Origin: Mixophyes australis
Lineage: Eukaryota; Chordata; Amphibia; Anura; Limnodynastidae
Assembly (NCBI GenBank): GCA_036250195.1
Contig: JAVHZZ010000003.1
Coordinates: 34,440,335 to 34,504,334 of the forward strand
DNA: 64,000 bases
Direction of reading: 5' to 3'
Of the stretch, positions 1-11,932 are shown one piece after another. The notes under the pieces were generated by a model. That model was not told the DNA's origin. It made no database searches and saw only the letters and a program-made list of their open reading frames with translations. A program made the position numbers and the translations under genes. Each line of letters begins with the position of its first letter. The first letter of the stretch is position 1.

Positions 1-980
1 GATGTTACTAGTGAATACAAACCATTCTGTGTATAATTAGACCCATTTCCTTAAGTGTATTCTTGACACAATTATGAATGTCGGCTGATCCTGTTGCTGC
101 CAGAAATGGCGAATTTTAACCATAGTGGCACCTAGGAGTAATTGCACCCGGCACCCAGCAGGGTGCAAGAGGGGCGACCGACCAGGGCGCAATGCTGAAG
201 GGGGTGCAGTTTATAAATATTTTAGGTTCATTTGGTTAAAATTGAGGGCTAGGGGTGCAGCCACTTTCCTTCTCGCCCCAGGCGCTAAAATTTGAAGTTA
301 TGGCTCTGCCCGCAACAATTGCCAGAGGGACGGTAACAGGGACGTAATTACCGAGATAGCAGCTTCTATGGTTCCCAGCAGGTGGGGCGCCCGTGTAGCT
401 GCCACCCGCGGGTCCTGTTCCTCTGCGGTATCAGAGGTCAGCAGCAGTGCGCACAAACACCACAAGCTGGTAATGAAAGTCCCTCTCTGAGCGAGAAGAG
501 AGAAGCAGAGCGAGCACAACAGCAGAGAAAGAGGAGGGGGTACGCACGGCCCTTTAAAGTATGTGAGAGGCCCTATAAATCTTAGGGGCCACTAAAAATT
601 TTGTTACAGGGTCCCCAAAGTTCTAGTTACACCCCTGGGCATTAGTACCAGAAAATCACTCTTGGAGGTTTCTGCAGGGGAGAGCTCGAACTGAGAGCAG
701 ATGAATCACAACTATCTGACATTGAATATCTCAAAGCAGGCAAATGTTTTATTCAGCTTCAAGATTCCGAAAACCCTGACCGTCTCCTCTAAGGAATAAC
801 CCTGCGGCCCTGTCACAGCTCATCAGTGAAACACAGCGTGAAGGAGACAGGCAGGGGTAACATTCAGCAAGATGAACCATTCACGCTCCTGCTAGCGGAG
901 GGCAAGTCACCAAACTTAGACTGCAAGCTCTGTAGATCAGTAAGACCTGCTGAATTCAGGTCACCAGGTGGTTAGTATGT

Positions 981-1135
<155 letters not shown>

Positions 1136-2460
1136 TGATCATCAATACAACCCCCATGATGTTCATTAAACATATGGTCACAGCTGGGGAAAAAAATATC
1201 ATAAGCAAAAGACAACATTGCTGAAATCAAACGTTTGATCAAAGTGATTCCATATAAAACTACACCAGAGTCTTAAAAAATGCTTTAAAGTATTTGTTTA
1301 ACTTATGGTGATTTTTTTTATGTTATAATCACCTTTTGAATTTCCTGCCCAAAGCTACAGTAGCAGAGGGCCCATTAAAATGACATCTACCTTCTAGGAC
1401 TCATCTGCGTTCTGCCGCCACAGACATTATGCAGGAAGGGCCGGGAGAGGGAAAGAAAGACCTCTAATTTTAAAAGCACACATGGGAAAAAAAAAATAGG
1501 TAGCGCGATGCCTAAAACAAATGTCTAGCAGGTTGCGTGGGTCATAAAACACTGAACCAGAACATTTCATTTTGGTGAAAAACTGATCATATTACGTGTT
1601 CGCATGATCAGCTACAAGAATGGCCATAGAAAGACATAACCGTGAACAACCAGTTGCTAGACATTGTTTTGAATGCTAGACACTATATGGCTACGCTCCG
1701 GTATAAAGTTATTGACCATGTTCCACCATTGCTTAGAGGTGGAGATAGAGATAATAAATTAATGCAACTGGAATCTACTTGGATACATCACTTGAATACA
1801 GTGGCTCCATATGGGCATAATGAGAATCTCCCTCTAAATTGTTTCTTGTAGATCTGGATGCAATGCTCCCTATGAGACTCTCAGGCTCTTTTATTCGAGC
1901 CTCGGTGGTCTCTCATGGGCATGCATTCCTCAGAATATATGATCACAGACGATTTATTTAGATATGATCATGCAAATAAAAGATGATGTATTTATACAGT
2001 ATCATTATATATAGAAATCCAGGTTGCAACTGTTTTTGGTAGTATTAATGGTTAATAAATGTATTAATAACAGTGAGAGTTCTCACATACAGTTATTCGA
2101 AATTCACACTGATATATTGTATAATGTGTGGCTTTACCATTTGTACATCAACATATATGCATTTTCCTTTTCTTTTTAATTGTTTTCATTTAGCATAGTT
2201 TTAAATGGTTATGGCACTTTAGTTGGTTATCCAGCGATCAGTGGGTAAATAGATGCTGGTTTAATACTTTTGCATTAGGACCGTGGTTCCTAAACCTTTT
2301 GCAGTTCGCGCCACCCTTAGAGTCTCCATAAGTTTTTCAAGGCACCCCTCCAAAATAATAATTGAGCAGTCCTGTTTTAGAAGTAGTTGGGTCAAAAAAT
2401 TGTAATAAGTATTTAGGTCAGGACAGAAATACTTATTTAGTTGCATGCACAAATGCCCCT

Positions 2461-2640
2461 CTGCATCCAGACACACTGCACACTCTGCCCCCAGACACTC
2501 TGCCCCCTCTCACACTGCCCCCTCTGCATCCAGACACTCTGCACACTCTGCCCCCAGACACTCTGCCCCCTCTCACACTGCCCCCTCTGCATCCAGACAC
2601 TCTGCCCCCAGACACGCTGCGTCCCCCTCCACTGCCCCTC
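2461..2640. repeat. 63-bp tandem repeat (CTGCATCCAGACACTCTGC)
   Basis: Units start at 2461, 2524 and 2587; the third is partial and diverged. Each unit itself contains shorter CAGACACTCTGCCCCC repeats. Confidence 0.9.
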
Positions 2641-2669
2641 TCACGCTGCGTCCCCCTCCGTCACGCGAC

Positions 2670-2833
2670 AGCCATAGAAAAAACAAACAACACAAAAACT
2701 TACCAATCCGCGCGGCGCTGGGACCCAGCATCCACCTCTCTCACGCAGTGACAGCTGCATGAGAGAGGAGGATGCTGGGTCCCGGCGCCGCGTGGATTGG
2801 TATGTTTTTGGGTTGTTTGTTTTTTCTATGGCT
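2670..2833. repeat. 74-bp inverted repeat with 16-nt loop
   Basis: Arms 2670-2743 and 2760-2833: AGCCATAGAAAAAACAAACA outward to inner CCTCTCTCA / TGAGAGAGG, with a few mismatches. It is followed by three 22-bp repeats of GCGGCACCCCTGTGACAGCG (about 2840-2906). Probably part of a longer DNA transposon. Confidence 0.85.
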
Positions 2834-3899
2834 GGCCTGCGGCACCCCTGTGACAGCGCCGCGGCACCCCTGTGACAGCGCCGCGGCATCCCTGTGACAG
2901 CGCCGCATTAGGATATTTATGTTTTTTTGCACGTTTACAATTCAGATCGCCATGGTGACGCTTGTTAGACACGCCCCTTATGATGATGTTGCTCTGCATT
3001 GTTTATTCATTGGCAGTTTTGATCTAGTGGGGGAGCTATTCCTTTGCAATGCATGCTGGGATGGCAGAGCAAACACAGGCAGCTCATTTAACATTGCAGC
3101 AGGTGTAAGGTATGTTAATTATGATGTGCACTATATGTATTTAGTATGTTTGTCAGACTCACACGATGTCCCTGAGGACAGTACTGTACTGAAACATTGG
3201 AATGGATTAAACACACCCTTTTGATACAAACTGCAATTTGTCTTAACTCCTTGAGTGCCGCCTCACCTGGAATCTATTTATTGTACTATCCATACAAGTG
3301 AAGTACTGAGGAAGGCAACAGGGTAATGTATATATATATATATATATATTAAAAGAAACAAAAAATTAAGGCATTTACCATTATGAAATGATTGTCGGTA
3401 CCACATGGGGAGACTGGCATAGGCGGTGTGAATTGCTATTTTTCAAACAATTTAGTTCCTCATACAGTTACAATTAACAATAACTAAGGTTTAATGAACA
3501 TGGCAATTATACTGTTGTGCTGGTGCCTTTTACCTCAGTCATCTCTCTCTAATGACGTTATTTAAGTTACGCATTGAAATATCTGAGGAGAACATTTCCA
3601 ATACAGCCACAATTACTTCTACACTGAGATGTCTCTTTAGAAGAACGTTTCTGCCAGTCATACGAAACCACTTGTAAAATAAAAACGTCACAGCTCTACA
3701 GGAGGGAACCATCGCCCTAATATGTACATTATATTATATGATTACATCACACACTTCTATAGAGAGAGAAATCCCATTACTGGCAATATTGCCAAAGGGG
3801 ACATCACAATATATTATCATTGTAACCCTTCAAAATAAACAATGGCTTAGTAAAAGGCTTAGAAAGGCAATGACCACCTCAATTTAATTTCACCCTAAC

Positions 3900-3930
3900 A
3901 CCCCCCCCCCCCCCCCAAAAAAAAAAAAAA
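3900..3930. repeat. Poly-C/poly-A run
   Basis: About 16 C followed by about 14 A. Confidence 0.95.
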
Positions 3931-4077
3931 CCAAAAACAAATTACTGCATTTTCACGTTAGAGAACAGAGGAATTCTGCATAAATTATGGATTTCAGAAG
4001 TGACTTTTAATAGCCAGATATAAGTGAAAGTGGGAGGGATAAGTTATTCCCCCAAGATGACAAATGTTTGCACATAC

Positions 4078-4499
4078 TGATGAGAAATGCGATTTTGCTA
4101 AGCAGAGGCCATCTTGTTGCCTTATAGCCATTTTGTTCTGTTATAGCTTAAATACAGATTAGATGCACCTGTTTTGTAGGAGTAATTCATTATTTGCAAG
4201 AATATGCTTATAACCTTGGACATAGCAGACAGGAGATAAGCCAACCCCCCCTGGGGAGTTTTCCTGTGATAGTGAGAATGTATTAACATCTGTGTAAAGG
4301 GAGCACGAGTGGTTAAAACCTTTTGGGGGCGTAGTTTTCTGCAGTACGTCATTTTTGCTATATAGATAGGGACTTGTAACTAATAAAGCAGAGTTTATTG
4401 TACACTCAAACCATGCAGTGTATTTAATTCTCTCCAGCTGATGAGCTCATAACTGATAGACTGACACTTACAGGTGAACAATCTGATATAGATTCGACA
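4078..4499 (+). mobile_element. Solo LTR related to the intron-2 provirus
   Basis: A plus-strand stretch that begins TGATGAGAAATGCGATTTTG and ends GATTCGACA. It aligns loosely end to end with the provirus LTR: similar start, an AGCCATTTT block, a TATA-like TATATAGATAGG at about 4360, AATAAA at 4382-4387, and the shared AATTCTCTCCAGCTGAT near the end. No internal retroviral sequence follows. I could not find a matching 4-bp duplication at the ends, so the boundaries may be a few bases off. Confidence 0.55.
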
Positions 4500-4731
4500 C
4501 TGGTAAATCATGTGTGTTTCCAGCTAGAAACTTAAAGAAGGATACAAAGAGCAGTATTTTACATGGAAAATGCAAACTTTTTAATTAATGAAGTGGGTAG
4601 TCCTAAAGCGGCAGGCCAGCTATATAGAGGGTCTCTGTCGTACACATTTTCTAGAGTATCCAAAAAGGTAGGTACCTCCCCCTCTGGGGCGTTTCCAGAG
4701 TCTAGTGTGTGAGAGGACACCTAAAAATGAG

Positions 4732-5048
4732 TTTTGTGGTTAGCACTTCTTCCTCACAGCACTGGGGTCATGAGTTAAATTCCCGACCATGGCCTTATCT
4801 GTGAGAAGTTTGTATGTTCTCCCTGTGTTTGTGTGGGTTTCCTCCGGGTGCTCTGGTTTCTTCCCACACTCTAAAAACATACTGGTAGGTTAATTGGCTG
4901 CTAACAAAATTGACCCTAGTCAGTCTCTCTCTCTCTCTGTGTGTATGTTAGGGGAATTTAGACTGTAAGCTCTAATGGGACAGGGACTGATGTGAATGCG
5001 TTCTCTGTACAGCGCTGCGGAATTAGTGGCGCTATATAAATAAATGGT
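4732..5048 (+). mobile_element. tRNA-derived SINE copy (5' end truncated)
   Basis: Same family as 44205-44546, starting within the A-box (GTGGTTAGCACTTCTTCC) and ending GGCGCTATATAAATAAATGG. The variable CT/GT microsatellite in the middle is short here (about 4924-4944). Confidence 0.8.
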
Positions 5049-5677
5049 GATATACAAGATCGGTCGCTTGAAATAAACAATATTGTTCACAGAAGGAGAA
5101 CGACGCTCGGTATATAGTCCAGCAATGTGTCAGCAGGAATAGACCGTACGCCATGTCATAGTACCAGGAACCAGCAGCACTGCAGGATACAGGTCTGATC
5201 TGTCAGCATAGTGATACTGATAAACAGATACGTGGAGATAAAGATGAGCAGCTCTCCCTGATAGCTGCTGCTCTGAGGCAGAAATACAAGACATCCTCAG
5301 CCGATCATTGTACAACGATACTACAACAACATGCAGTTACGTGAACTGCGACCAGTCTGGCAGACATGTGACAAAGGGGGTTCTCCAGGTGAATAGAACA
5401 GGTGCTGCCCATAGCTGTGTTCCTGACAGACCGGGTAAATACGCTGCTCCAGGGTTCAGGGACACAGATGGATGGATCTATATCCTACGCTTCCATGCCA
5501 GTCTCCTGCCAGGGGTGTAACCTGCAATTAGCAGAAAAGCGGGTGGTCGCCCGTCACCAGGCCGTCCTCACTGTCAAGTTGTGTAGCAGCCAAATAGACT
5601 GCTCTGCCAGTCACCCACCCTGGTCTCCTGCCCCTTTTATACACTGTAATGTAACATATGTGATAGCACATTATTAT

Positions 5678-6270
5678 TAGAGATGTGCACCGGCCACTTT
5701 TGGTGTCTCGTGTTTTGTATTCGGATTTGCTTGAGGTTTTGGGTTCGGATTTGTTTCGCAAAACACCTGACGAAAGGTTTTGGTTCGGATTTAAGGTTTT
5801 GGATTCGGATTTATTTTGAAAAAAACATAAAAAGTGTTAAAAACAAGTTTTTTGGTTTATTTTCACTCCTACGCTATTATTAACCTCAATAACATTCAAT
5901 AACAATCATTCTTTTTTTTATAATTATTTTTTATTTATTTTTATTACAACTTTTTTTAAAAAAATTTATAACTTGGGAATAATGGGGAAATAACAATGCC
6001 CTTAGAAGGACACAGCACAGCACAGCACGAGATCTACCAGGACAGAGGACCACCTAACACAACCTCCCTCTACCCTGATCAATGCCCGAGTGAAGATGGC
6101 GGCGGCTAGCGGGGAATTTATAGAATACGAGTATCGCGAGATCCGACAGCGGGATTATGACTCAGAGCCTCGGTTTCAGTTTTGCAATTGGCGGGAATAC
6201 CCGGATCTGTCTCGGATCGGCACTGTTCGGATGGGCTCGGATTTCAGATATCCGAGCCCGCTCATCTCCA
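5678..6270. mobile_element. Non-autonomous hAT element with perfect 8-bp duplication
   Basis: The ends are TAGAGATGTGC and GCTCATCTCCA (inverted, one or two mismatches), flanked by ATTATTAT at 5670-5677 and 6271-6278. An 8-bp duplication and a TAGAG-type end are typical of hAT transposons. The interior has repeated TTCGGATTT motifs, an inverted GGGCTCGGAT / ATCCGAGCCC pair near the right end and an A/T-rich middle. There is no transposase reading frame. Confidence 0.85.
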
Positions 6271-6785
6271 ATTATTATATAATGCAGGCAATGTGATATA
6301 CATAAAATACCTGCAGTGTTTATACTTCACTACATAATGTCCACATACTCTTTGTCACTCCTCTGCAGGCAGGACGCTGTGTTAGGAGGAAGGTGCACCT
6401 CTAATAGAGCAGGCAAAGAGTGACTGACAAGCTTTTCAGCATTGCTCTGTAGAAATGTCCGGTGGACTGTTGTGTTCATACAGAGTTGACAAGAACCATT
6501 TGAAAGGGCGACTAAAAAAACAAAAGAAAACCATTCACTGGAGCTGGGAGCAGGTAGGTAAAGGGACACACTGGTGCCGACATGTAACTGAGAGCAGCTC
6601 ATAGCTAATTCCGGCACACAAGGAAAGCTAGTAAGAAACTAGCAGGTTGAATGGAGAAAGGTAACAAGCTGACATTACTGTTTGACCTGCTGGTGCGTTG
6701 ATGCGGCTGCTGGTTACCCTGCACCAGCAATAGAGCAGTACATAGTGTACGGAGGGCACTGTGTGTGCCTGTGGAGAGTGGACCC

Positions 6786-7046
6786 TGGCTGCTATCCTGT
6801 GTCTATAGAGGAGAGGGGAACCTACAGTATACAGCAGGATTGTCACTGGCTGCTTTACTCTGTCTATAGAGGATGGGGGAACCTACAGTATACAGCAGGA
6901 GGGTCACTGGCTGCTATACTGTGTTTATAGAGGAGGGGGGGGCTACAGTATACAGCAGGAGTGTCACTGGCTGCTATACTGTGTCTATAAAGGAGGGGGG
7001 GGGCTACAGTATTCAGCAGGAGGGTCACTGGCTGCTATACTGTGTG
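6786..7046. repeat. 61-bp tandem repeat, about 4.3 units
   Basis: Each unit begins TGGCTGCTATACTGTG and contains TATAGAGGAGGGGG and CTACAGTATACAGCAGGAG. Starts are at 6786, 6847, 6908, 6968 and 7029. Confidence 0.93.
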
Positions 7047-7775
7047 AGGCACTGGTAGAACGTGGGGTAATAGTGTTGGTCTAACTTGTGTACAGTAGCT
7101 GGTTATACTCTGCAGGTCAATTACATTATATTTTTTATAGCAGCCAAAGTTTTGCTGTTGGTAACTTCCATGCAAACCAAATTGTCCCTTAGAATTGTCC
7201 GACTGCTAACCTATCACCCGGCTCCTAGCTTTTGGAGGAATCTGCTCGTGCCTACGTTACAACAGGATCATGGGCTCTCCATCGCATCTCAGCTCACCAC
7301 CAGCGGCTGAATTACAGAGGGCAACACGGAGCCAGGAGCAGTCTATGAAATTAGCGTCAACCACAACCCTTGATATACACAATAAGTTCCAAAGCAGACA
7401 ATCAGATTTCAGTTCAGCTATACAAATTCACATTTCGGGTAGTTCCACCCTGGATGGACTTTACCCATTTGCTTAAATTCAAGCAAGTTGTAGTCGATAT
7501 AAAGACTAAAAAAGTGATGTTAAAGGACATGATGGGCGAACAGTTGCATCAAACAAAATAATTCTTGATATAAACATTTAACATATAAAAGTACATTTAA
7601 CATTATATATTCCATTATGAGTTATTTAAGCCTTATAGATCCACATAGACAATACGACTATTGCACACACACAGGTATAATGTTTTGCCTTCAAAGTCTG
7701 ACACAAGTTCCGTCATGAAAGTCTTTTGAGGTGAGTTATGTGACACAAGAGGGTGAGGTCTGTTTACAGACTACA

Positions 7776-7828
7776 TACATATATACATACATACATACAT
7801 ACACATACATACATACATACATACATAC
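7776..7828. repeat. ATAC tetranucleotide microsatellite
   Basis: Repeats of CATA with one interruption. Confidence 0.95.
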
Positions 7829-8443
7829 AACGGACAGATTAGGAAAGTGCCTCTTAACTCTGCTAACTTACACTTACAAATGTACAAAAAACAACAGAAT
7901 CCATCACATGACTGCAAACGGAAGCAACGAAAGTGGGTGACTTGATCCCTGCTACAAACCAGTGGTAGAGTCCAAAGACAAAAGCACAGGCAGGACTCTA
8001 AATCAATGAAACTCTTGCATCAAATATTAATGCGATGCAGCTGCTTAGCAGTAAACAAACAAAACTGGATTAGAAAAATAAATGAGCTATACTTGGAAAT
8101 TGCAATTTGTACAAACGTTCTGAATGCTAAAATGTTAAATTAATAAATTATACATTGAAGTCAAGAATCTTAGCGAGCGGCCATTTTGGACATCATTTGC
8201 CTCATATGAGGTAAATATGATGAAGTGTTTTTTTTTTTTTAAACAATCAAATACATAATTCTATTAATGTAGTATATACTATTATCAAGTAGGAGTTGTC
8301 AGAATCAAAGATGTTTTTTTTTCTTACAAACTTGACTTTTTACAATACCAGGGAACACAAGACACGCTTACTTACAAACAGTGTGCATATTTAGAACCAT
8401 AACGGTGGCATGCTACGTAACGCTGAATAAAAGGTCACTGTAC

Positions 8444-8709
8444 CTGGACAGTATCCTCCATGAGGTCACGGATCTTCTCCACCACGTCATTGCGCCTGTG
8501 CTGACGCAAAGCACTGATGAGTTTTGCCAGGCTGGCTTCAGGGCCTCGGACAGTCCAATGCTGCAACGCCGCGTAGGCCCGCTCGTGATCCGCAGTGTAG
8601 TCATTGGAAAAGGCGGCCACCTCGTGCTCGTTGGCGTTGCACAGGAACTGGTAGATATCTTGCCACTGGCTGCCGACCTGAGCTGCCACCAGCTTTAGAA
8701 TGTCAATAC
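8444..8709 (-). CDS. TNFRSF21: TNFRSF21 (DR6) coding exon 4, death domain
   Basis: This exon encodes residues 376 (completed G|GT, Gly) to 464 and carries the cytoplasmic death domain that recruits adaptors such as TRADD in the known family. Recognisable blocks are [15 protein letters not shown], the W and basic residues of helix 1-2, [30 protein letters not shown] and [15 protein letters not shown]. These are close to human DR6 almost residue for residue. The acceptor is TTTCTGCAG (AG at 8710-8711). The donor is CAG|GTACAG (8438-8443) and leaves in phase 0, matching the human junction after the same residues. Together the four exons give 464 codons with no internal stop. The tail beyond residue 464 is not in the part of the window I could recognise. 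Confidence 0.97.
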
Positions 8710-8950
8710 CTGCAGAAACGGAGGGACATGGTCAGGGCCGGAGGTCATGACCGCCTTCAAAGCTTTATGAATGCAATGTTTCTAAGTAAAGGCGTTACCC
8801 TCTCTCAAAATAGTATGAGGGGGGGGGGGGGGGGGGGGATTGGTGCTGACTACAGGGTAAAGGTGTGGATTCCAAAGATGGGATTACCCCTGAATAGCTA
8901 CTTGGGGAAGGTTGGCACCAACAAAAGGGTTTTTTTTCCCAAAGTTGACC

Positions 8951-9300
8951 ATCATCTTCATTTATTTATATAGCGCCAATATATTCCGTAGCACTTTACA
9001 ATTGGGGACAAACACAGTAAACTAATAAACAAACTGGGTAAAACAGACAAAGAGGTGAGAAGGCCCTGCTCGCAAGCTTACAATCTATGGGACAATGGGA
9101 GTTTGATACATGAGTTTAAGTCTACATTCTTGCATTTCGGTCCAGCCAGACTGCAAAGGTAAAAGTGACTCATAAGCTAAATGATCCCGTCACACAACAA
9201 TGTTGGGGGTAGTTGTCTTGTGTGAAATTGTGTAACGGGTGGTAATAGGGTAATGTAGTGAGGTTAAGAGGGTGGTTCAGGAATATTATAATCTTCACAT
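8951..9300 (-). mobile_element. L2-like LINE 3' UTR fragment
   Basis: Same sequence family as 46131-46460: TATATAGCGCCAATATATTC, CACTTTACAATTGGGGAC, CCCTGCTCGCAAGCTTACAA and GGTGGTAATAGGGTAA blocks in the same order. No coding part remains. Confidence 0.8.
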
Positions 9301-10984
9301 TCCCTTTAAATGAGATATGAGCCAGAGACTATAATGGAACGCTGCCCCAAGTGGCTATTAACAGGCTATACTTCATTAGTCTCAATTATTGTAATCAATA
9401 ATTGAGGCTAATCAAGTACAGTTCACCATTTGCTGACAAACCTAGGATTTGTTAGTAATACCTAAAAACTCTCGCTGGTTCTTCAAGGCCAGGACTAATG
9501 CACCAGAAGGGTGGAGAATTTTGCCAAAACATCTGTAGTGATAGAAACTTCAATCAGTCCTGAACTCTCTGTAAATGGGCCTTCTGACTGTGATTCACAA
9601 AGAATAACTGGATTGCTCAACCAAGGTGGGGTGCGGATAACAGCTGTGTAATGGAACGTTTTATTATAAATATCAGCCATGTAACGGAACATGCTTTATT
9701 ATAAATTCTTGGAATTTTGTTGTGAAAATTGCAGAGTATTTGAAAATCTGACCTAAATTCCATTATTTGTATTAACCTGCCCCTGTGGGTTGTACAGAGA
9801 GGTGTTTGACACAACTTTTACTAAGGTGCGGTTTTCCTTATGAACGATTAATATGGGACTGCTGATTCCAAATAAACATACTAAAAAGGGTGAAGGCTGT
9901 TTCCCACTAGGTACAGCAGCAAATATCTACTTCTAAATAAACTTACAATGTAAAAAACCAAACAAAAAAAAACTCCAAACAAACAACAACTGGTGGTTTC
10001 TGTAGAGCACTAAATAAGATCGTATATGAATTAATCAGGTATCGACAAGCAGACCAATCCTTCTACGTATATCCAGAAGTACAAAGCTAGAATTCAGGTT
10101 ATTTAATAACATGGTTCAATATAATAAAAAAGGATAAACTAACAAGTTTTGCAATAAATAAAATTCTATCCTAAAAAGCTTACATCAAAGTAAATAAAGT
10201 TGTACACAATGTAACAAAGATAATAAAAGAATAAAGGAACAATATAGTTCTTCAATACCGAATGATTTATAAGATGATCACACCCTGAGCCGCTAAATCC
10301 CATATTCAGCCAGACAAGATTGTGAGCTCCATCGTATTTCAGAAAACGCAGGAAGTTGTTTCCCAAACTAGAAAACAGTCCCCCCCACACGGACACAACG
10401 CCATTCATAGTTATACCTACCACTGTCTTCTAAAGCATCAATGGGGAATATCACATCTACATTTCTAGGAGAGCATCACATAAAATAATGAATGTAATAA
10501 AATAATTTGGGTACGTTAAAAAATTAAAAAACAAGGTCAGTCCACGTCCAACCAACACACTGCAAGAATGTGACCACTAATGTTTTGTTAAACACAAAGA
10601 CCAAACAAAACACTGGTCAACAAAGGGTTAAGGTATGACTACTACCATTTAGGTTTATTGGGGAGAGGTTGGGAAGGGTATGAACAGACACTGATTGTGG
10701 GCTGCCTTGTAATACCAGGGCAAGATAATCCTTTCTGGGAAGTTACTACAATATACGGGAAGCAGATGCACATGTCTATCACGTTATAATATTTGAAGGG
10801 GTTTTGAGCTACTGAGGAACACAAGCATCCGGACGTAGACACTCATTCAAGATTTGTAGCAGTCCGGTCGATTTATCGAACATCTCAGAGGGAAAACAAA
10901 CTGCTGCCTTATTGCAATTAGGAAGGACCACGCTGATAGCTTTCATCAGGGTAACAGACTAGAAAGAGAGTTAGCCAACCTTCT

Positions 10985-11128
10985 ATAAAAGCAAAACTAG
11001 AGGTGTTGCCCATAACAACCAATCAGATTCTAGCTATCATGTTCTAGAATGTACGCAATAAGTGAGAAATAGAATCCGATTGGTTGCTATGGCAACACCT
11101 CCACTATTCCATTTTAGAATGTTAGATA
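10985..11128. mobile_element. Palindromic MITE with X-box-like GTTGCTATGGCAAC
   Basis: Arms GTTGCCCATAACAACCAATC and GATTGGTTGCTATGGCAACA around TCATGTTCTAGAATG. The right arm holds a near-perfect RFX-type palindrome GTTGCTATGGCAAC (11083-11096) overlapping an ATTGG. Confidence 0.8.
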
Positions 11129-11932
11129 CATCTACCCCAATTTGAACTGTGAATATCTTACACAAAGACAAATAATACATATATTACCAAAACAACAGAT
11201 ATATTATGTTTATTACATTCGTACCATTATTTGCACAAGTCAAAGGTGTAGGGTCGTGGGCCCAAATCAGTGGTATTAAGACATTAGGAGCCGTATGTTT
11301 TTCCAATGTAGAAGCTATAATTAGACTTGCCATTTAAAAAAAGAAATGACACACAGGTAAAGAGCTTTAAGTTGCAAACAATTTCTCTGGGAATTTCCAA
11401 AGATTAAAGCTCTGCGATTCACATAGACCCACGTTTGTACCCTCTAAACAGAAATGCAACACCCACATCTAAAGGCCTGTGCAGCTGGTTAAGACTTGTT
11501 CCTTTCCAAGCATTGCTCATAGCCGGCCAGTCAGCTGAAACGAACACGTGTCAGGTTCAGAATGGGTTCCCATAATTCCCTGTCCTCGGGGCTCTTTGGG
11601 TTAAAACTGCTTTTTAAGCTATGGCTATTAGACACCATAAATCCTGGGAGGGACATGACAAACAGCTTATTTCTCTGCTAATGGGGAGAGTGGAAGGGCA
11701 TCAGAAATCCCATTCAGTTTAATGTTTAATCATAATAGCCATAATATAAGAAGGTGCATTCAGAAGCCGTCTATGGCATCCAGGCTGAAGGACATCAGGG
11801 TGTGGATGGAGTTATCTAACCAACAGGTAGGAGGGTGCGTTAAAAGGGACTCGTATACAGGACAAAGCTTACATCAGGGGAGACTTGTCCTTATAGATCA
11901 AATACACAATACAATTGCTCTAGGTTAATATT

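Noticed and set aside
6090..6296. Open frame starting MKMAAASGEF
   Set aside because: It lies inside the non-autonomous hAT element and crosses its right end; it does not resemble a transposase.
8381..8973. Plus-strand open frames across 8.4-9.0 kb
   Set aside because: They are antisense shadows of the DR6 death-domain exon and its flanking intron, with no homology of their own.
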